From NCBI GenBank assembly GCA_964651335.1, contig CAZYVT010000063.1:1-21187 (forward strand): 21,187 bases of DNA, read 5' to 3'. The stretch's first letter is position 1, and every line of letters begins with the position of its first letter. Shown piece by piece: positions 16,301-20,850 of the stretch. A program made the translations under genes and the position numbers. The notes below the pieces were generated by a model. The model searched no databases. It was not told the origin of the DNA and worked only from the letters and a program-made list of their open reading frames with translations. The DNA is from 2-02-FULL-66-14 sp964651335. Lineage in GTDB: Bacteria > Pseudomonadota > Gammaproteobacteria > Burkholderiales > SG8-39.

Positions 16301-16403
16301 GCTGCTCCTCAAGGACGACACGCAGGTCTACAAGCAGTTCGTCGAGAACGACTCGTTTCGGCGCTTCGTTGGGGACATGGTTTACGCGCTCACGAATGAG
16401 TGA
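13395..16403 (+). CDS. hsdR: Type I restriction endonuclease subunit R
   Basis: HsdR translocates and cuts unmethylated DNA. The 1002-residue protein has an N-terminal PD-(D/E)xK nuclease domain with the FELKN motif (about 173-177). The SF2 motor follows: Walker A SAGSGKSNS (about 324-332), DEAH box VIDEAHSS (about 426-433) and motif III FTATPKNKT. The second RecA-like domain includes ADKFQTGYDEP and TLSRLNRAHP. The ATG at 13395 is chosen because GGAG (13387-13390) lies 4 bases upstream and the family N-terminus starts there; the frame stays open back to 13281, inside the previous gene. All motifs are intact, so it should be active. Its TGA overlaps the ATG of the esterase remnant that follows. 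Confidence 0.95.
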   Translation: MSTDTSEKGLETLIIRHMTGVDGLAVTSAMAEAPMPYGGTGYFAGHPKTYDRAHALDVAQLFAFLRATQPEAFKKLAMVDVNDPKDIDRLKFLARLSSEIGKRGVIDVLRKGVDHGPVRFDLFYATPSEGNAKAQALHAQNRFSITRQLTYSMDETRRALDLGLFINGLPIATFELKNSLTKQTVEDAVEQYRRDRDPRERLFGFGRCVVHFAVDDSEVQMCTELKAKGSWFLPLNKGFNDGAGNPPNAQGLKTDYLWKVLLTPAGLTDILENYAQIVETKHAKTGKKKPTQVFPRYHQLGVVRKALADVQAHGAGKRYLIQHSAGSGKSNSIAWLAHQLIGVKRSGKEVFDSVIVVTDRRILDDQIQKTIKQFMQVGATVGHAEGSGDLRKFIEEGKKIIVSTVQKFPFILDEIATEGGKTFAIVIDEAHSSQGGKTSAAMSKALGDAAEGEDAEKDPEDTVNEALEQRMAARKMLTNASYFAFTATPKNKTLEMFGEALPPDAEGKVKHRPFHSYTMKQAIEEGFILDVLKTYTPVDSYYKLVKKIEGDPEFDTKKAKKKLRRYVESHDHAIRLKAEIMVDHFHEQVLAANKIGGQARAMVVTSGIERAIQYFHAVKAYLVERKSPYQAIVAFSGQHEYGGAKVSEPSLNGFSSGDIAEKIQSDPYRFLICADKFQTGYDEPLLHTMYVDKPLSGIKAVQTLSRLNRAHPQKHDCFVLDFQNNSEAITFAFQDYYRTTLLAEETDPNKLHDLKAALDRAQVYSPEQVQQVVELFLGGADRDRLDPILDACVVVYTGTLDEDQQVEFKGKAKTYCRTYDFLASVMPYTNPEWEKLSILLNLLTPKLPAPKEEDLAKGILEAIDMDSYRVEKKAAMKIALADQDAEIEPVPTGGGGGKPEPELDRLSNILKTFNDQFGTLFTDADHVAKRIRDDIAPKVAADKAYQNAKENTPHTARMAHDQALGKVMQLLLKDDTQVYKQFVENDSFRRFVGDMVYALTNE

Positions 16404-16630
16404 TGAAGCGCAGGCGACCTGGGCTAACAGCCGAGTCACTCCCGGGCATCTACATCGACTGCGGCTGGCGCGACCGGTACCACATCCACTACGGCTCGCG
16501 CATCCTGTTGTAGCGCCTCGCCGATGCCGGCGTCCGGCACCGCTACGAGGAATTCGACGACTATCACTCCGACATCGATGACCGAATGGATGTCAGTCTG
16601 CCGTTTCTCTACAAGGCTCTATCGCGCTGA
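16403..16630 (+). pseudogene. Remnant of an alpha/beta-hydrolase esterase C-terminus with internal stop
   Basis: Directly after hsdR, one frame reads PGIYIDCGWRDRYHIHYGSR, then ILL, an in-frame TAG (16511-16513), then RLADAGVRHRYEEFDDYHSD and DDRMDVSLPFLYKALSR before TGA (16628-16630). This matches the last part of D-esterase-like alpha/beta hydrolases, including the probable catalytic Asp (WRD) and His (DDYH). The Ser-nucleophile part is absent anywhere nearby. The ATG at 16403 overlaps the hsdR stop, but the first 12 codons do not look like the family. It is a broken 3' end, best explained by insertion of the RM operon into, or a deletion through, an esterase gene. Confidence 0.8.
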
Positions 16631-16702
16631 GCGCCACTCCGCGGTGGTGCAGCGAGGAAGCTGTGCAACGCCGTAAGTGGTCGAAGCAGAAATACCGCGT
16701 CC

Positions 16703-17467
16703 TTACGGCAGGTTCTGGAACCACAAAATTGTCAGTACCAGGTCCTTCGCAATTTTCATTGACTGTTCCTTCAAACGGATGGCACTGGCCTCGCGAATAT
16801 CGATCCAACAGGAGCCATCGTTGTTCAATACTTTGGACGCGCCCCAGCTATCGGTATAGAGAAGCTCGAACGCGTCCGTGTCCTGATGGAGTTCTCTCAA
16901 TGCCGGAAAGTAATCCGGAAGTCCTTGTCCTGCTACTGCCCACTCGCGGCCCTTCCGGCTATAGCATGTCACCATCCCCGGGTAAGAGGCTTGCTTGATA
17001 AATTTGATTGCCGTTGCCGTGACGCTCGCCCGGAACGCCCCGGCAATCCGTATGCAGGTATCGAGCGTGACGGATTGACGGTAGCAGGCCGGCGCAAAGA
17101 GGTAATTCGGCAACATGACATCCGAGGCAAAACGATTTGCGCGCATTTCCGTTTCTCGCCGACTGTCCGCCGATGGCCCTGCCTCCCCAATATCGTCCTT
17201 GGTGCAAAGGAAGCCTCCACCACCGCGCCAATCTTCCTCCCAATGGCCGAGCTCGTGTCCTATGGAGAAACGCTGTCGTTCCGGGCTAGAGCGCGTACTA
17301 ACGGTAATAATGGCTTTGTTACCGTGGCCCACAATCCGGGCGTCACAGCCATCCAGCCTTTTATAGGTGACGATGACTCCCCGATCAAAGGCTATCGCCT
17401 CTAGGTCTATCTTGTTCGGCTGGTCAATTCCGTAGCTCTGGAGCAATTTCTCGCCGGGAGACAGCAT
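16703..17467 (-). CDS. ImmA/IrrE family metallo-endopeptidase
   Basis: A 254-residue cytoplasmic zinc peptidase of the ImmA/IrrE family, whose studied members cut repressors (ImmR, DdrO) after a stress or mobile-element signal. The zinc motif HELGH is at 71-75 (SIGHELGHWEED), and the third ligand region EMRANRFASDVMLP is at about 107-120. There is no fused HTH domain, so it must act on a separate partner. The C-terminal 120 residues are not recognised. The stop of the upstream 140-codon gene lies 2 bp before its ATG. AGGA abuts the ATG with almost no spacing, so translation is probably coupled. It is the last gene of the three-gene set that diverges from the Ubl operon. Confidence 0.9.
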   Translation of the reverse strand: MLSPGEKLLQSYGIDQPNKIDLEAIAFDRGVIVTYKRLDGCDARIVGHGNKAIITVSTRSSPERQRFSIGHELGHWEEDWRGGGGFLCTKDDIGEAGPSADSRRETEMRANRFASDVMLPNYLFAPACYRQSVTLDTCIRIAGAFRASVTATAIKFIKQASYPGMVTCYSRKGREWAVAGQGLPDYFPALRELHQDTDAFELLYTDSWGASKVLNNDGSCWIDIREASAIRLKEQSMKIAKDLVLTILWFQNLP

Positions 17468-17469
17468 TC

Positions 17470-17892
17470 CTATTTACGCTCATCTTCTATCGCGCCGAGA
17501 TCGCAAAGCTCATCCCAAAGACTCTGAAGATCAGCTTCAGATTGGTACTCGCCATTACGCCACGCCGCCGCCAATGGCATGCCGCTCTGGCGGGTAAAAA
17601 GATCCTGGAGGTTCTGCTTAAGTTCATCAAGCGGCGGGTGGGCGCGGCGTTTGCAATTCGCCTGTGCGGCAATTGCCGCTTCATAGCCGATGCGTGCCTT
17701 CGCTAGCCTTTCGCCAGCGACCTTCGTCGCCCGCTCTTCCATCAGTTTTCTTAGATTTGTTGCCTCGGCGAGATTCCCGCAGGAGCTGGCTTCCTCAAGA
17801 ATCTCTTCGTCCGACATGTTCTCCACCTGCTCGGCCATGAAATTCGCGAGGTCATTAAGAAATTCCTTCGGATTCTTGTCTGAGTTGGCCAT
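17470..17892 (-). CDS. Hypothetical acidic helical protein between sigma factor and ImmA peptidase
   Basis: A 140-residue protein that I do not recognise. It is rich in Glu, Ala and Leu. Helix-like stretches run through EFLNDLANFMAEQVENMSDE, NLAEATNLRKLMEERATKVA and GERLAKARIGYEAAIAAQAN. A basic patch (CKRRAHPPLDELK, about 79-91) follows, and the end is SLWDELCDLGAIEDERK. There are no membrane segments, signal peptide or metal motifs. The ATG at 17892 has GGAAG five bases upstream. Its start overlaps the end of the sigma-factor gene by 38 bp and its end is 2 bp from the peptidase gene. By position it could be a soluble anti-sigma factor or the peptidase substrate, but that is inference only. 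Confidence 0.75.
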   Translation of the reverse strand: MANSDKNPKEFLNDLANFMAEQVENMSDEEILEEASSCGNLAEATNLRKLMEERATKVAGERLAKARIGYEAAIAAQANCKRRAHPPLDELKQNLQDLFTRQSGMPLAAAWRNGEYQSEADLQSLWDELCDLGAIEDERK

Positions 17893-18544
17893 GACGCTTC
17901 CACCCGTTCGAATAGTGTTTGATGATGAATCTCCGCAGTCTCTTGCAGGCTGATTGGAATTGTGTCGCCGTTAAACTAAATTCCTGCTGCACCGCGTGAG
18001 GGGACATCTTCTCGATACGCCCGATGATCACCGCCGTAACAGCATCATCGTCCTTGAAATTGTTTTCGATATGATCTGAAATCGACTGCAGGCGCTCACG
18101 TTCTCCAGCATTCAGCATCGCAGTGAGCGGATCGTCCAAGGTGCCTTCAATCCTTTCCAAAACCTCAGCCGGTTCCCCGTCATGATCCAGGGGCGCGTTG
18201 GGAAGACGACGAACCTGGCGCTGGTGCTTTTCCCAGGCGTTGCTAATTTCGCTTCTTACTGCGTTCCAGAAACACACCTCGATGGATACGCCGATGGGCC
18301 AAGTCCGAGTTCCTTGGATGAACCTCTCCCAAGTCGTCAGGATGACGTCATCGGCGGTGGCTTCGCAATTGTCCTTCAGCTTCCACGTTGCCCAATTCCG
18401 AACGCGCACGAAATACGCGTCGCGGAGTGCCCGGATCGCGTCCCGGGCCTCCTCGGCGCTGTGGTGCTGGCCATCAACTGGGTCCAACGTGCTATGCCCC
18501 TTTTCCCATAGCTGCATGGTGGGCGAATCCACTGCCGCAGGCAA
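17855..18544 (-). CDS. Sigma-70 family (ECF-like) RNA polymerase sigma factor
   Basis: A 229-residue protein with a sigma region-2-like segment (about 33-105: ARDAIRALRDAYFVRVRNWA, TADDVILTTWERFIQG, FWNAVRSEISNAWEKH) and a region-4-like helix-turn-helix near the C-terminus (VTAVIIGRIEKMSPHAV, FSLTATQFQSACKRLRRFI). Between them is an acidic linker. The fit to ECF sigma factors is clear in outline but weak in detail. The start is uncertain: TTG at 18544 has AAGG four bases upstream, while the ATG at 18517 (220 residues) has none. It is the first gene of the minus-strand set and diverges from the Ubl operon, so it may direct transcription of one or both arms. Confidence 0.75.
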   Translation of the reverse strand: MPAAVDSPTMQLWEKGHSTLDPVDGQHHSAEEARDAIRALRDAYFVRVRNWATWKLKDNCEATADDVILTTWERFIQGTRTWPIGVSIEVCFWNAVRSEISNAWEKHQRQVRRLPNAPLDHDGEPAEVLERIEGTLDDPLTAMLNAGERERLQSISDHIENNFKDDDAVTAVIIGRIEKMSPHAVQQEFSLTATQFQSACKRLRRFIIKHYSNGWKRHGQLRQESEGIS

Positions 18545-18616
18545 ACAGCCTTGTGTGGGAGGTGCGGGCGATCTTCTTCCCGGAAGCCCATCTGTATTAG
18601 GCGGCTCACCTCAGAT

Positions 18617-18674
18617 TTGCGGACAAAAGCGGGGCCCGGGCAATTTTATTTTTACGGGGTATTCCGATTGTCCG
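18617..18674. promoter_or_regulatory. Candidate overlapping divergent promoters between the sigma gene and the Ubl operon
   Basis: The 209-bp gap 18545-18753 holds an exact inverted pair, CGGACAA (18620-18626) and TTGTCCG (18668-18674), flanking an AT-rich core, TTTTATTTTTA (18644-18654), in otherwise GC-rich DNA. Read rightwards, CGGACAA is 17 bp before TTTTAT; read leftwards, CGGACAA is 19 bp before TAAAAT. This is the layout of two back-to-back promoters sharing a -10 region, perhaps read by the adjacent sigma factor or bound by a regulator. Confidence 0.4.
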
Positions 18675-18753
18675 AGACCCCTGGCCTGGACCGCCTTATG
18701 GCCCAAGGGGAGCACCCATCAAGGGGGCGCCCACAAGAAAAAGGAACCTCACC

Positions 18754-19035
18754 ATGCCACAGCAAAACCCGCAGGACCACGGTAAACCCGGGCAAATTGT
18801 TACCATCACCCTGGACGGAAATCCCAAGCCGATCGAACGCGGTTCCTACCAGGTCGCCGCGCTCAAGGAACTCTTGGGCGTGCCGGCCGATTACGAGCTG
18901 GAGGAAGTGAAGAACGGGGAATTTAAGCCACTCCAGGACCAGCAGCACACGGCTATCCAGGGCGGAGAAGAGTTCATTAGCCACGTCCGTCGCGGCGGCG
19001 CTTCGTGGCCCAGACCGTGGCAGAAGATCGCCTAA
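18754..19035 (+). CDS. Ubiquitin-like protein, single Multiubiquitin-type domain
   Basis: A 93-residue beta-grasp modifier. The domain runs from about residue 14 to 82: QIVTITLDGNPKPIERGSYQ, AALKELLGVPADYELEEV, then HTAIQGGEEFISHVRRGG. It resembles the Multiubiquitin family, which often has tandem copies; here there is one. Gly81-Gly82 stands where ubiquitin has its terminal glycines, followed by an 11-residue tail (ASWPRPWQKIA) that would have to be removed or tolerated. The JAB peptidase two genes downstream is the obvious candidate. AAGGA (18741-18745) lies 8 bases before the ATG. The tail-coding bases overlap the next gene's GTG start by 31 bp. First gene of the Ubl-E2-JAB-E1 operon. Confidence 0.88.
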   Translation: MPQQNPQDHGKPGQIVTITLDGNPKPIERGSYQVAALKELLGVPADYELEEVKNGEFKPLQDQQHTAIQGGEEFISHVRRGGASWPRPWQKIA

Positions 19036-19349
19036 AGAGCCTGCGATCCATTTGCTCGGGCGCAGAACTCATGACTGAAGGGGGGAAGGAATACATCCTT
19101 CTTCCCAACCTCAAGTTCACTTCCGACGGCGCGGAGGTGGTCTTGGACGCGCTCCTGCGCCCAGGCGAGCACAGTGGATACCCGACGCGGCTCTTTCTCG
19201 CGAGGGCGTTCCCTTCTAAGGGGCAAGGCGCTGGGTGGTCCGTGCACACCATCCTGGGGCGGACCTGGCACTCCTGGTCCTGGAACGGCGTCCCAAGCGA
19301 TCTGCCGCTGCCGCAGATACTCTTAGGCCACCTTTGGGTTCTGCGATGA
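19005..19349 (+). CDS. E2/UBC-like protein (Prok-E2_E type) lacking a core cysteine
   Basis: A 114-residue E2-fold protein expected to take the Ubl from the E1. The core reads EYILLPNLKFTSDGAEVVLD, LLRPGEHSGYPTRLFLARAF and WSVHTILGRTWHSWSWNGVP, ending PLPQILLGHLWVLR. The GYPTRLF and WSVHTILGRTWH stretches match the prokaryotic E2 family E pattern. The only cysteine is Cys17, in the N-terminal helix, so no ordinary catalytic cysteine exists. Conserved His, Ser and Trp cluster in the later part. The start is GTG at 19005 without Shine-Dalgarno, overlapping the Ubl gene by 31 bp; the first ATG (19071) would remove part of the domain. The stop overlaps the JAB gene start (ATGA). Confidence 0.8.
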   Translation: MAQTVAEDRLKSLRSICSGAELMTEGGKEYILLPNLKFTSDGAEVVLDALLRPGEHSGYPTRLFLARAFPSKGQGAGWSVHTILGRTWHSWSWNGVPSDLPLPQILLGHLWVLR

Positions 19350-19852
19350 GCGTGGAGTTGCGGCTCACTCGCGAACTGCTGAACCAGGTACACCGGGACC
19401 TCTCCCGGCCGCATCCGCACGCGGGCGAGCGGGTTGCGTTTCTTACCTGCCTGCCGGCCGTTTTGCGCGGCAGTGCTGTGGTCATGCTCGGACAAATGTT
19501 GCATCCCGTTGTCGACGAGGACTACGAGCGCGATGACACCGTTGGCGCCATGCTGGGATCAGCCGCGTTCCGAAAGATTCTCCAAGTTGCATACAGCCAA
19601 CCTGTATGCGTACTTCATGTTCACCGCCATGAACATCTGGGAAGACCATGGTTCAGCGACATCGATCTTCGCGAAGCCAGAAAATACGTACCTGACTTCT
19701 TCAAGGTCCGAAAAGGCTTTCCGCACGGGATACTGGTATTGAGCCAAGATTCCGCAGCCGGGCTTATCTGGAACCCGCAATCAAACACCCAAGTCCGCCT
19801 GCCAAGAATTACGGTGGTCGGTGCGCCGGCGCAGGAGATTTATCAATCATGA
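19346..19852 (+). CDS. JAB/JAMM-domain metalloprotease (Ubl processing or deconjugating)
   Basis: A 168-residue MPN+/JAB peptidase. The zinc motif is HVHRHEHLGRPWFSDID: His91, His93, His95 and His97, then Ser104 and Asp107. Glu28 in GERVAFLTC is the expected general base. Such enzymes in bacterial Ubl operons trim the Ubl C-terminus and cut it from targets. The spacing from His95 to Ser104 is 8 residues, while canonical JAMM proteins have 7 between the second His and the Ser. The true zinc pair is therefore ambiguous: H91/H93, H93/H95 or H95/H97. The ATG at 19346 overlaps the E2 stop, and the TGA overlaps the E1 start (ATGA, 19849-19852). It is preferred to an in-frame extension back to 19235, which would sit inside the E2 gene. 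Confidence 0.88.
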   Translation: MSVELRLTRELLNQVHRDLSRPHPHAGERVAFLTCLPAVLRGSAVVMLGQMLHPVVDEDYERDDTVGAMLGSAAFRKILQVAYSQPVCVLHVHRHEHLGRPWFSDIDLREARKYVPDFFKVRKGFPHGILVLSQDSAAGLIWNPQSNTQVRLPRITVVGAPAQEIYQS

Positions 19853-20655
19853 GCGACAGAACAAAACGTCAAAGCTTCCTTGGCAAGCGTAGCGATGAAA
19901 TATTTGCCCGAGCGACCGTCGGCATCCTTGGCCTCTGCGGTGGCGGATCCCACATTGCGCAGCAACTTGCGCACGTCGGTTTTCAGAACTTCAGGCTTTT
20001 CGATCCCGATTTTGTTGAGGAACCAAACCTCAACAGGATGGTAGGGTCTCGCCCGAGCGATGTCCTCGGCAAGCGGCAGAAGACGGACGTCATCCGTGAC
20101 TTAATCCTGCAGATCCGACCTGGTGCCAGCATCGAGTTGATCCCCGAAAAGTGGCAGGAACGCCACATTGCTTTGCGCGACTGCACGCTTGTCTTTGGTT
20201 GCGTGGATAGCTTCGGCCAACGGGACGAACTCGAGGCCTATTGCCGCCGCTACTTGCTGCCCTATATCGATATCGGTATGGATGTCCATGAATCTGTCGA
20301 TGGCAAATTCAGCATCACCGGGCAGGTGATCACGTCCCTTCCGGGCTACCCGTGCATGCGGTGCACAGGCTTCATTACGGATGAGCGGGTCGCCAAGGAA
20401 GCCGAGCGCTATGGCGCCGTCGGTAACCGGCCCCAGGTCATCTGGCCGAACGGGGTGCTGGCATCCACTGCGGTCGGCATTGGCGTATCGCTACTGACTC
20501 CTTGGAGCACGCAGTTGCTCGTGCCCTTTATTGAATACGACGGCAACCGCCATGAGTTAAGGCCGAGCAGTGTGCTAACCGTACTTCGCGGGCGGACTTG
20601 CCCTCACTATCCTGCCGCGGCGGTGGGGGATGTCGGCTGGAAGCCGGCAGCATAG
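19849..20655 (+). CDS. ThiF/E1-like Ubl-activating enzyme
   Basis: A 268-residue E1/ThiF-fold adenylating enzyme. The nucleotide loop is GLCGGGSH (28-35). FDPD (51-54) and NLNR (60-63) are the ATP-ribose and phosphate-contact motifs. K78 and D120 (VFGCVDSFGQRDEL) fit the ThiF catalytic set. Cys169 and Cys172 (YPCMRC) with Cys251-Pro-His253 could form a zinc knuckle of C/C/C/H type, or one could be a thioester cysteine; the usual second CxxC is missing. It should adenylate the C-terminal glycine of the Ubl. AGGAG lies about 12 bases before the ATG, and the start overlaps the JAB stop. Last gene of the operon. Confidence 0.9.
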   Translation: MSDRTKRQSFLGKRSDEIFARATVGILGLCGGGSHIAQQLAHVGFQNFRLFDPDFVEEPNLNRMVGSRPSDVLGKRQKTDVIRDLILQIRPGASIELIPEKWQERHIALRDCTLVFGCVDSFGQRDELEAYCRRYLLPYIDIGMDVHESVDGKFSITGQVITSLPGYPCMRCTGFITDERVAKEAERYGAVGNRPQVIWPNGVLASTAVGIGVSLLTPWSTQLLVPFIEYDGNRHELRPSSVLTVLRGRTCPHYPAAAVGDVGWKPAA

Positions 20656-20678
20656 CGCAGGGAACCACTCCCAAGCTG

Positions 20679-20699
20679 GCGACAATCAATCGTCGCTTT
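20679..20699 (+). terminator. Weak hairpin after the E1 gene
   Basis: GCGAC (20679-20683) and GTCGC (20692-20696) pair across an 8-base loop and are followed by TTT. A 5-bp stem with three Ts is a poor intrinsic terminator, but it is the only candidate within 100 bp of the Ubl operon's end. The remainder of 20656-20850 shows no gene. Confidence 0.2.
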
Positions 20700-20753
20700 G
20701 AAAGCCGCAGCGATCGCCGGTTCGAGTCCTTGCGTTAACTCGACTGCCATGAG

Positions 20754-20783
20754 CCTGGTATCTGCAACTGAGGCTGATACAAT
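20754..20783 (+). promoter_or_regulatory. Candidate promoter of the ABC-F gene
   Basis: TACAAT at 20778-20783, within CTGATACAATGCG, matches five of six -10 bases. The -35 is poor (CTGGTA at 20755-20760, 17 bp upstream). Transcription would start about 20790, some 60 bases before the GTG start. Confidence 0.45.
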
Positions 20784-20808
20784 GCGCCCTCGCAGTTAGT
20801 CCCAACCC

Positions 20809-20835
20809 AAAGCTGGCCGCGGCCAGCTTTTTCAT
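20809..20835 (+). terminator. Strong intrinsic terminator-like hairpin in the ABC-F leader (possible attenuator)
   Basis: AAAGCTGGCC (20809-20818) and GGCCAGCTTT (20821-20830) form a perfect 10-bp stem around GC, with the T-run continuing to 20832 and TTTC after. It lies between the TACAAT promoter box and the GTG at 20851. It either ends transcription from upstream or acts as a leader attenuator for the ABC-F gene. It could also end a short transcript of about 45 nt. Confidence 0.6.
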
Positions 20836-20850
20836 TTCTGGAACCCTCAA

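Noticed and set aside
16631..16702. Small inverted repeat (CCAC...GTGG near 16634-16648) as terminator for hsdR.
   Set aside because: The stem is short and no T-run follows on either strand.
20719..20729. GGTTCGAGTCC resembles the T-loop (B box) of a tRNA, as left at an integration site.
   Set aside because: Only two of five T-stem pairs form, there is no matching anticodon arm or acceptor stem upstream, and no CCA end at the right distance. Probably chance.
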